Shown here one piece after another: positions 42,383 to 52,157 of a DNA stretch of 64,000 bases. The stretch spans positions 1 to 64,000 of the forward strand of contig NZ_BSQF01000003.1 of assembly GCF_030268205.1 (NCBI RefSeq), written 5' to 3'. A program made the translations under genes and the position numbers. Position 1 is the stretch's first letter, and each line of letters opens with the position of its first letter. The DNA is from Allomuricauda sp. NBRC 101325. GTDB lineage: Bacteria > Bacteroidota > Bacteroidia > Flavobacteriales > Flavobacteriaceae. Under the pieces are notes generated by a model. It was given only the letters and a program-made list of their open reading frames with translations, was not told the DNA's origin and searched no databases.

Positions 42383-43087
42383 TCAGTTGTTGATCATCGC
42401 CACTAAGGTGCAGGCAACAATGGCGGCAGTTTCTGTCCGAAGTCGAGTATTGCCCAATGAGATAGGTACAAATCCCTTTTCTTTCGCCAGGTCCACTTCG
42501 TTTCTGGAAAAATCGCCCTCGGGGCCAATTAGAATGGTTACATCCGTATCGGGAATCAGTTTTCTTTTAAATTCCATTTTTTCCTCCTCCATGCAATGGG
42601 CGATAAATTTCTGCCCATCCAAATCGGACGCTAAAAACTCGCTGGCTGTAATTGGAGGGTTTATTTGAGGCAATACCGTTTGAAGGGATTGTTTCATGGC
42701 ACTTTGCAAAACACGCTCCATCCGGTCCAACTTGATCACTTTTCTTTCGGAATGATCACAGATGATGGGGGTAATTTCATCCACGCCAATTTCAGTTGCC
42801 TTTTCCAAAAACCATTCGAAGCGGTCGTTCATCTTGGTGGGTGCTACGACCATATGCAGTTTAAAACGTTTTGGAACCGCTTTGGTTTGTGAAATGATCC
42901 TGGCCTTGCACCTTTTTTGGTCGGGTTCCATGATCTCAGCTTCGAACAAATAGCCTTTGCCGTTGGTAATGTGGAGCACATCGCCCTCAGTCTTGCGAAG
43001 TACACGGACTATATGTTTGCTTTCATCTGGAGGGAAAACAAATTGTTTGGCGCTAAAATCGATATGTGGGTTGTAAAAAAGCTGCAT
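42383..43087 (-). CDS. rsmE: 16S rRNA m3U1498 methyltransferase
   Basis: A 234-residue SPOUT methyltransferase. N-terminal PUA-like part: DESKHIVRVLRKTEGDVLHI. The knot region is complete: LIGPEGDFSRNEVDLAKEKG, ISLGNTRLRTETAAIVA. RsmE methylates N3 of U1498 in 16S rRNA near the decoding centre. It follows tsaD by 20 bp on the same strand. Confidence 0.96.
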   Translation of the reverse strand: MQLFYNPHIDFSAKQFVFPPDESKHIVRVLRKTEGDVLHITNGKGYLFEAEIMEPDQKRCKARIISQTKAVPKRFKLHMVVAPTKMNDRFEWFLEKATEIGVDEITPIICDHSERKVIKLDRMERVLQSAMKQSLQTVLPQINPPITASEFLASDLDGQKFIAHCMEEEKMEFKRKLIPDTDVTILIGPEGDFSRNEVDLAKEKGFVPISLGNTRLRTETAAIVACTLVAMINN

Positions 43088-43107
43088 GGACTAAAGATAT
43101 GATATGT

Positions 43108-44175
43108 TTAGCTTCCGATGGCATAACGTGCCTTGGCAGCAATACTTTGGTCGGTAAATTCACCGCGTTTGAACTTTAGGTATCCCACAATGCCTATCAT
43201 TCCTGCATTGTCCGTGCAATATTCAAATTTTGGCACATAGGTTTTCCATCCCAATTTGGTTTCAGCATCGGCCAATCTGCCTCTTATTCCTGAATTTGCA
43301 GCTACACCACCACCAATGGCAATTTGTTTGATACCGGTTTGTTCCACGGCCAATTGTAGTTTTTCCATCAAAATCTCCAAAATTGTGTATTGGACAGAAG
43401 CACAGATATCGTTCATGTTTTTAGCTACAAAATCTGGATTTTTTTGGGTTTCACGTTGCAAAAAGTATAGGATGCTCGTTTTTAATCCGCTAAAACTGAA
43501 ATTGAGTTCATCAACCTTAGGTTTCGGAAAAACATAGGCATTTTCATTGCCCAATTTGGCATATTTGTCAATCAATGGTCCTCCAGGGTAAGGCAAGCCC
43601 ATCAATTTGGCACTTTTGTCAAAAGCCTCTCCAACGGCATCGTCCAAAGTTTCACCCAAAACTTCCATGGAAAAGTAATCGCTCACTTTTACGATTTGGG
43701 TATGTCCACCACTTATTGTCATTCCTATAAAAGGAAATGTCGGAGGCGTTCTTTCTTCATCATCAATAAAATGGGCCAAAATATGGGCTTCCATATGGTT
43801 CACTTCGATCAATGGAATATCGAGTCCCAAGGCCAAAGACTTGGCAAAAGAGGTGCCGACCAACAAAGAACCCATTAGGCCAGGGCCGCGTGTAAAAGCT
43901 ATGGCAGAAAGTTCTTTTTTATCGATATTTGCTTTGGCCAAAGCTTGGTGCACAACAGGAACAATGTTTTGTTGGTGTGCCCTCGAGGCCAGCTCGGGAA
44001 CAACACCACCATATTGCTTGTGTATTTCTTGTGTAGCTACCACATTGCTGAGTACTTTTGTATTGCAAAGCACAGCAGCTGAAGTGTCATCACAAGACGA
44101 TTCGATTGCAAGAATATAATTTTTTGTATTCGACACAGGTTTTGGAACAAAAATTGGACACCAAAGGTAAAACAT
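43108..44175 (-). CDS. tsaD: tRNA N6-adenosine threonylcarbamoyltransferase
   Basis: A Kae1/TsaD protein: AIESSCDDTSAAVL at the N-terminus, metal motif NHMEAHILAHF, ISGGHTQIVKV, FDKSAKLMGLPYPGG, and FSGLKTSILYFLQ. It makes the t6A37 modification of ANN-reading tRNAs. The ATG at 44175 gives 355 residues, but its first 13 residues (FYLWCPIFVPK) are not conserved; GTG at 44136 (VSNTKNYILAIESS) is an attractive start and would give 342. Divergent from tamB. Confidence 0.96.
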   Translation of the reverse strand: MFYLWCPIFVPKPVSNTKNYILAIESSCDDTSAAVLCNTKVLSNVVATQEIHKQYGGVVPELASRAHQQNIVPVVHQALAKANIDKKELSAIAFTRGPGLMGSLLVGTSFAKSLALGLDIPLIEVNHMEAHILAHFIDDEERTPPTFPFIGMTISGGHTQIVKVSDYFSMEVLGETLDDAVGEAFDKSAKLMGLPYPGGPLIDKYAKLGNENAYVFPKPKVDELNFSFSGLKTSILYFLQRETQKNPDFVAKNMNDICASVQYTILEILMEKLQLAVEQTGIKQIAIGGGVAANSGIRGRLADAETKLGWKTYVPKFEYCTDNAGMIGIVGYLKFKRGEFTDQSIAAKARYAIGS

Positions 44176-44207
44176 AAAGCCCTATCAAAAAACTTCGTAA
44201 AATACTG

Positions 44208-47200
44208 TTGCGTCTCCTTTTGACCATTTTGATCATAATGGTATTGGGTTCCTTGATTTTATCTATGCCCGTGGTGCAGACAAGTTTGGCTAAATACGCA
44301 ACGGATTCCATTAACGAGGAGTTTGGGACGAACATCAATATCGATAGGGTTAGTCTTTCCCTTTTTAATTTGAATGCAGGAATTAAGGGGGTTTATGTTG
44401 AGGATTATAAACAGGATACGCTTTTTTACATCCATAAATTAACCACTTCCATTCTGAACCTTCGGAATATGGCCAATAATAAAATGGAGTTTGGCGATAT
44501 TGAGGTTGATGGGTTGATTTTCAATCTGAAAACCTATGAAGGCGAAACGCAAACCAATTTGGATGTATTTGTGGATAAATTGGATGATGGAAAGCCGAGA
44601 GACCCGGGAACACCTCCCTTTTATTTGGGTTCGGATCATATTCAAATCAACAATGGCCGATTTCGCCTGATCGATGAAAATTTGGAAGCCCCTGAGACGC
44701 TCAATTTTTCGGAGATCGATGTGCAAGCTAGTAACTTTCAAATTCTAGGTCCAGAGGTTACCCTCAAAATCGAAAATCTTTCCACCTTGGCCAAAAGAGG
44801 GATTCGCCTTCAAAAGTTGACCGCCGATTTTAAATATACCACGGAACAAATGCGCTTTGATTCCCTTTTGATCGATACCGAACAATCGGAGCTGAAGGGC
44901 AATTTGGTGTTTAATTACCAACGGGAAGACTTGGCCCAATTCGTTGATAAGGTAAATATCGATGCCACTTTTACCGAATCGACCGTTGCTTTGAACGAGA
45001 TCAATGCCTTTTACAATGAGTTTGGGGCGGATAAAATTGTGAACTTTACTGGAGATTTCAGTGGGGTGCTGAACCAGCTTCAAGTGGACAACCTGTTTTT
45101 GTTTACCGACAATACCGGTATCCGCGGGGATTTCAGGTTCGATAATATGTTCAGCGATTATGCTCCCTTCGTGGTTCGTGGGGATATTGATAATTTGACT
45201 TCGAGCTATTACCAACTTCGAGGATTGTTGCCTGAAATTTTAGGAAGAAATATTCCCGAATCGGTGCAAAAACTGGGACAGTTTACGGTAAGGGGAGATG
45301 CCGAGGTAACCGAAACTTCCATTAATGTTACTGTAAACCTTAATACAGCTGTTGGGGATAGTTTTGTGGATTTCCAGATGACCAACATCCAAGAGATTGA
45401 GGATGCATCTTATATCGGATTCATATCGTTGATTGATTTTAACCTAGGAGAGTTCATCAACAACAAAAGCCTTGGTTATGCATCCATGGATATGAACGTG
45501 GAAGGGAAGGGCTTTGTGGCCGAGAGTTTGAATACAGAGGTTTCTGGAGAGATTTATAAACTTGATTACAACAACTACGAGTACAATAAGATTAAGGTAT
45601 CAGGAATTTTAAGAGACCAATTGTTCGATGGTACCTTGTTGTGCAACGATGATAATTTTAGGTTCGATTTCCAAGGGTTGGCCGATTTTGCCGACCAGCG
45701 CAACAAGTTCAACTTTGTGGCAGCGGTGGATTATGCCGATTTAAAGGCCTTGAACATTATCAACGATTCCATATCCATTTTTAAAGGACATATTGATATG
45801 GATATTGAAGGCAACACCATAGATAATATGGCAGGGCAACTTCAGTTTTCCAATACCACTTATCAAAATATAAACGATACGTATTTCTTTGAGGATTTTT
45901 CGGTGACCTCCACATTTGAGAACGATACCGTACGCACCATTGAAATCAACTCACCAGACATTATCACTGGATATATGAGTGGATTTTTTAAGGTGGATGA
46001 GTTGGGCAGATTGGTGCAGAACTCCATTGGAAGTATTTATACCAATTATGAACCTTTTCAAATTTCGGAGGGGCAATATGTGGATTTCAATTTTAGGATC
46101 TACAACAAGATCATCGATGTTTTTGTGCCCGAAATAACCTTTGACCCCAACACATTTATACGTGGCTCGATAAAAGCGGACCAACGTGACTTTAAACTTA
46201 CCTTCAAATCGCCGAGTATTGCTGCCTTCGAAAACGAATTCGACAATATTGAAGTCATCATTGACAATAAAAATCCGCTGTTCAACACCTTTGTTTCGGT
46301 AGAAGATATGTCCACCTCGTTTTACGATATAAAGGATTTCAGTCTCATCAATACCACTTTAAAGGATACCTTGTTCTTTAGAACAGAGTTTAAAGGAGGG
46401 AGCGAATATGATGATAGCTACAATTTGAACTTTTACCACACCTTTAATGAAAACAACGAGTCGGTAATAGGGCTTAAAAAATCCGATTTGAGCTTTAAGG
46501 GCAATACTTGGGTGCTGAACAAAGATGGGAACAGTAAGAACAAGGTAATTTTTGATAGTTCGTTGGATAGCATCCGAATTGAAGACTTGGTAATGGATAA
46601 TGGGAACGATGAACAGATTCGTTTACGCGGTCAGTTGGCCGATTCGACCTACAAAGACCTTGACCTGCAATTTAAATTGGTATCCCTTGAAAAAATCACA
46701 CCTTCAATTGACAGCTTAAAAATGAATGGGGAAGTGGATGGTTTTCTGAACATTCTCCAAAAGGACGGCAATTATCTGCCCACTTCGAGCCTGAAAATTC
46801 AAAATTTCAGCATTAATAATATGCACTTGGGAGACTTGGAGCTGGGTATTTTCGGTAATAACGATCTTACAGAATTTGGAGTGAGTACTTGGTTGAACGA
46901 TGACGGCAAGGAATTGTTGAACGTGAACGGAAAAGTGACCAATTACAATGATGTTCAAGAATTGGATTTGTCGGCTGATTTCAAGGATTTCGATTTGGAA
47001 CCCTTTAGACCATTAGGGGAAGATATTATTTCCAATATTCGGGGTAAGGCAACGGGGAGTGTTCAAATAAGCGGCAACGTGGAAAACCCTTCTATTAACG
47101 GCTTATTGAATTTAAATGATGCGGGTGTCGGAATCCCATATTTAAATGTGGACTACGATTTTGCACCCATGTCCAAGGTTCGGTTGTTCGACCAGACCTT

Positions 47201-48665
47201 TTATTTTGAAAGAATAGGGTTATCCGATGTAACTGAAGGTACCACCGCTGTATTGGACGGAACCATTAGTCATACAGGGTTTGATGATTGGCAATTTGGT
47301 TTGGATATAGATACGGAGAACAATCGTTTTATGATCCTCAATACCGAGTACGACGAAGAAAACTTGTATTATGGAACGGGCTTCATGAACGGGACAGGAA
47401 GCATTTATGGTTCTGTGGATGCTTTGAATATATCAGTGGTCGCTGCGACGGCAAAAGGGACTTCCCTAAAAATACCGTTGAGCGATGTAACCAGTGTGGG
47501 TGATTATTCATTTATCAATTTTATCGAAAAGGACAAGGCGAATTCGTTGGACGATGAGCGTGTTTTGGAAGAATATCAAGGTTTGGAGATGGATTTTGAT
47601 TTGGATATTACCCCGGATGCCGAGGTGGAAATTGTTGTGGATCAAAACACAGGAAGTTCCCTAAAGGGAACCGGAGCAGGATTGATGCTGATGGAAATCA
47701 ACACCAATGGAAAATTCAACATGATTGGGGAATTTGCGGTGGTTACAGGGGAATATCAGTTTAAATATGGAGGTTTTATCGACAAGCGTTTCAAAGTACG
47801 ACCAGGGGGGACCATTCTTTGGGAAGGTGACCCTTTGGCGGCCCAATTGAATTTGGAAGCGGTTTACCAACTCAATGCTAATCCAGCTCCTTTGCTGGAC
47901 AATGCTGGTTATACGGGACGGATCCCTACCGAAGTTGTGGTTCGATTGGATGGAGAGCTCGAAAGTCCCAATGTGAACTTTGATATCGACTTTCCGGGAA
48001 CCACCTCCGTGGTGCAGTCCGAATTGGAATATCGACTGCAAGACCCTACCATTAAAGAACGAAACGCCTTTTTTCTTTTAGCGCAGGGAACCTTTGTAAA
48101 CGACCAAACCGGTATCAACCAAGGTGCGGTAACAGGGAACCTGATTCAATCTGCATCGGGACTCTTTAATCAAATTTTATCGAGCGACAACGATAAGTTG
48201 AACTTTGGACTTTCCTATGAACAAGGCTATACCGACCCAAATGCAGATATAGCCACCGAAGATCGGATCGGGGTCACGGTGTCCACCCAAATTTCCGACC
48301 GTATTTTGGTCAATGGTAGAGTTGGGGTTCCGGTGGGAGGTAGCGGCGTATCGGAAACGGTCGTGGCCGGTGATGTTGAGGTTCAGGTGTTGTTAAATGA
48401 AGAAGGAACGCTAAGTGCGAAAATATTCAATAGGGAAAACCAAATCCAACAATTTTTGGCCGAACGACAAGGCTACACTCAAGGAGTAGGTTTATCTTAT
48501 CAAGTTGACTTTAATACTTTTCGGGAATTGATACGCAAGGTTTTTAAGCCAAAAGCTGAAGAACCCCAACCGGAGCCACAAAATACTTCCGCAGAGATCA
48601 TGGGCAGGGACAGTTTGATTCGTTTCTCTCCAAAACCCGCAAACTTGCCAAATCCGAAGCCTTAG
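44208..48665 (+). CDS. tamB: TamB-type translocation/assembly module protein (DUF490)
   Basis: A 1485-residue AsmA-like/TamB protein. One N-terminal membrane helix (LLLTILIIMVLGSLILS) precedes a long run of beta repeats (taurine-rich-like groove) and the C-terminal TamB domain (about 1080-1440; TGEYQFKYGGFIDKRFKVRPGG, IPTEVVVRLDGELESP, SVVQSELEYRL). Such proteins bridge inner and outer membranes and carry phospholipid or help insert outer-membrane proteins. The listed start is TTG at 44208. Upstream in frame, without stop back to 44178, the codons encode SPIKKLRKILLR, a basic stretch typical just before the TamB helix, so a rare start such as ATC at 44184 or CTG 44205 is possible. No ATG is available. 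Confidence 0.93.
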   Translation: MRLLLTILIIMVLGSLILSMPVVQTSLAKYATDSINEEFGTNINIDRVSLSLFNLNAGIKGVYVEDYKQDTLFYIHKLTTSILNLRNMANNKMEFGDIEVDGLIFNLKTYEGETQTNLDVFVDKLDDGKPRDPGTPPFYLGSDHIQINNGRFRLIDENLEAPETLNFSEIDVQASNFQILGPEVTLKIENLSTLAKRGIRLQKLTADFKYTTEQMRFDSLLIDTEQSELKGNLVFNYQREDLAQFVDKVNIDATFTESTVALNEINAFYNEFGADKIVNFTGDFSGVLNQLQVDNLFLFTDNTGIRGDFRFDNMFSDYAPFVVRGDIDNLTSSYYQLRGLLPEILGRNIPESVQKLGQFTVRGDAEVTETSINVTVNLNTAVGDSFVDFQMTNIQEIEDASYIGFISLIDFNLGEFINNKSLGYASMDMNVEGKGFVAESLNTEVSGEIYKLDYNNYEYNKIKVSGILRDQLFDGTLLCNDDNFRFDFQGLADFADQRNKFNFVAAVDYADLKALNIINDSISIFKGHIDMDIEGNTIDNMAGQLQFSNTTYQNINDTYFFEDFSVTSTFENDTVRTIEINSPDIITGYMSGFFKVDELGRLVQNSIGSIYTNYEPFQISEGQYVDFNFRIYNKIIDVFVPEITFDPNTFIRGSIKADQRDFKLTFKSPSIAAFENEFDNIEVIIDNKNPLFNTFVSVEDMSTSFYDIKDFSLINTTLKDTLFFRTEFKGGSEYDDSYNLNFYHTFNENNESVIGLKKSDLSFKGNTWVLNKDGNSKNKVIFDSSLDSIRIEDLVMDNGNDEQIRLRGQLADSTYKDLDLQFKLVSLEKITPSIDSLKMNGEVDGFLNILQKDGNYLPTSSLKIQNFSINNMHLGDLELGIFGNNDLTEFGVSTWLNDDGKELLNVNGKVTNYNDVQELDLSADFKDFDLEPFRPLGEDIISNIRGKATGSVQISGNVENPSINGLLNLNDAGVGIPYLNVDYDFAPMSKVRLFDQTFYFERIGLSDVTEGTTAVLDGTISHTGFDDWQFGLDIDTENNRFMILNTEYDEENLYYGTGFMNGTGSIYGSVDALNISVVAATAKGTSLKIPLSDVTSVGDYSFINFIEKDKANSLDDERVLEEYQGLEMDFDLDITPDAEVEIVVDQNTGSSLKGTGAGLMLMEINTNGKFNMIGEFAVVTGEYQFKYGGFIDKRFKVRPGGTILWEGDPLAAQLNLEAVYQLNANPAPLLDNAGYTGRIPTEVVVRLDGELESPNVNFDIDFPGTTSVVQSELEYRLQDPTIKERNAFFLLAQGTFVNDQTGINQGAVTGNLIQSASGLFNQILSSDNDKLNFGLSYEQGYTDPNADIATEDRIGVTVSTQISDRILVNGRVGVPVGGSGVSETVVAGDVEVQVLLNEEGTLSAKIFNRENQIQQFLAERQGYTQGVGLSYQVDFNTFRELIRKVFKPKAEEPQPEPQNTSAEIMGRDSLIRFSPKPANLPNPKP

Positions 48666-48798
48666 GTTTTTATATTTTTCATCAATTTGATATTAATTTA
48701 TTACGAAAACGTTTGAGTATTTCGTCGAATATAAATAAATTATTAAGCTGCTAAGAATTTGGATAAAGTTTCCTAGTTTTGATGTCTTAAAATTTTTA

Positions 48799-50810
<2,012 letters not shown>

Positions 50811-50834
50811 TTTAATTCTTACAAATAATAAGTT

Positions 50835-50862
50835 CCTGGAGAGGGTTTTCGCCCTCTTCAGG
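50835..50862 (+). terminator. Hairpin terminator after gap
   Basis: CCTGGAGAGGG and CCCTCTTCAGG pair over 11 bp (one G-U) with loop TTTTCG, then TTTCT. The T-tract is short, so termination may be partial; the next gene starts 23 bp later. Confidence 0.65.
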
Positions 50863-50885
50863 TTTCTATACTAAACCTTCGACGT

Positions 50886-51737
50886 ATGATTTTGATTGTG
50901 GATAGTGGCGCTACAAAATCCGATTGGATTGCCCTTGACGATAAAGGAAAGCAATTGTTTGTGACCCAAACTTTGGGATTGAGCCCAGAAGTTTTGACCA
51001 AAGAAGTAATTGAAGACCGATTGGCCAATAACTTTGAACTTTCCAAAAACAAAAAAGAAGTACGTCAACTTTATTTCTATGGTGCCGGTTGTGGAACCGA
51101 TAGAATGAAGAAATTTTTAAAAGATATTTTCAAGGATTTCTTCCCCAATGCCAAAGCAGAAGTAAGGGAAGATACCTATGCGGCCATTTATGCCACCACC
51201 AAGATTGGTAGACAAGGTATTGTTTGTATTTTGGGAACAGGTTCCAACTGCAGCTATTATGATGGTAATCAATTGATTCAGAAAGTGACCTCATTGGGGT
51301 ACATTTTGATGGATGATGGCAGCGGAAACTTCTTCGGTAGAAAACTGATACGGGATTACTATTTCCACAAAATGCCACAAGATCTTGGAATCAAATTTGC
51401 CAAGGAATACGACCTTGATGCCGATGTGATCAAAGATCATTTGTACAAGCAACCGAACCCAAACACTTATTTGGCGACCTTTGCCCGTTTTATTATCGAG
51501 AACAAGGAGCACCCTTATTGCAAAGGTGTTATTGAAAAAGGATTGCAGCAGTTCGTGAACAACTACATTATGCAGTACGAACTTGCCACTAAAGTGCCAA
51601 TCAGTTTTGTGGGCAGTATTGCCCATTTCCTTCAAGATGAATTGACCGCTTGTTTAGAGCGCAACGATTTGATCTTGGGTGTTATCCGACGCAGACCTAT
51701 TGAAGGTTTGGTAGAGTTCCACCAGGAGACTATTTAA
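50886..51737 (+). CDS. BadF/BadG-type ATPase, N-acetylglucosamine kinase-like
   Basis: A 283-residue ASKHA-fold kinase. Phosphate-binding motifs are VDSGATKSDWIALDDKG (5-21) and ILGTGSNCSYYDG; MDDGSGNFFGRKLIRDYY marks the adenosine side. The group includes eukaryote-type GlcNAc kinases. It stands behind pfkA-gap and may be partly co-transcribed by read-through of the terminator. Its 3' end overlaps the convergent ridA gene by eight bases. Substrate GlcNAc is only a family-based guess, supported by muropeptide/NagZ genes elsewhere in the window. Confidence 0.85.
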   Translation: MILIVDSGATKSDWIALDDKGKQLFVTQTLGLSPEVLTKEVIEDRLANNFELSKNKKEVRQLYFYGAGCGTDRMKKFLKDIFKDFFPNAKAEVREDTYAAIYATTKIGRQGIVCILGTGSNCSYYDGNQLIQKVTSLGYILMDDGSGNFFGRKLIRDYYFHKMPQDLGIKFAKEYDLDADVIKDHLYKQPNPNTYLATFARFIIENKEHPYCKGVIEKGLQQFVNNYIMQYELATKVPISFVGSIAHFLQDELTACLERNDLILGVIRRRPIEGLVEFHQETI

Positions 51738-52110
51738 CGGCGATCATAGAAATTTCCACGTTCACAAATTTGGGAAGATTGGCAACCTCCACGGTTTCAC
51801 GTGCGGGTGCGGTATCGGCATCGAAATAAGTGCCGTACACTTCATTGATTTGTGAAAACTGATGCATATCCGCAATAAAAATTGAGGTCTTTATCACATC
51901 CTCAAAAGTCATTCCGGCTTCTTCCAAAATGGCCTTTAAGTTTTCCATGGATTGCTTGGTTTCCTTTTTGATATCCCCTTGAACCAATTCGCCGGTAGCA
52001 GGGTCAATTGGAATTTGACCTGAAATATAAAGGGTGTCTTTTACCAATACTGCCTGATTGTAAGGACCGATCGGAGCAGGAGCATTTGGGGTATTGATTA
52101 TTTTTTTCAT
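51730..52110 (-). CDS. ridA: RidA family reactive intermediate deaminase
   Basis: A 126-residue canonical RidA: KKIINTPNAPAPIGPYNQAV, LYISGQIPIDPATGELV, NLKAILEEAGMTFEDVIKT, and the catalytic Arg in APARETVEVANLP. It hydrolyses 2-aminoacrylate and related enamines to 2-oxo acids and ammonia, protecting PLP enzymes. It lies 47 bp downstream of the LptD-like gene's far end on the minus strand, upstream of which it is transcribed; the two genes are co-directional with ridA downstream. Confidence 0.95.
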   Translation of the reverse strand: MKKIINTPNAPAPIGPYNQAVLVKDTLYISGQIPIDPATGELVQGDIKKETKQSMENLKAILEEAGMTFEDVIKTSIFIADMHQFSQINEVYGTYFDADTAPARETVEVANLPKFVNVEISMIAVK

Positions 52111-52157
52111 TAGTATGAATTTAGCAGGTTTGAAGGTATAAAATTAAGACTAAAACC

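Noticed and set aside
44090..44338. Minus-strand frame across the tsaD-tamB junction
   Set aside because: It overlaps both clear genes in other frames and has no protein features.
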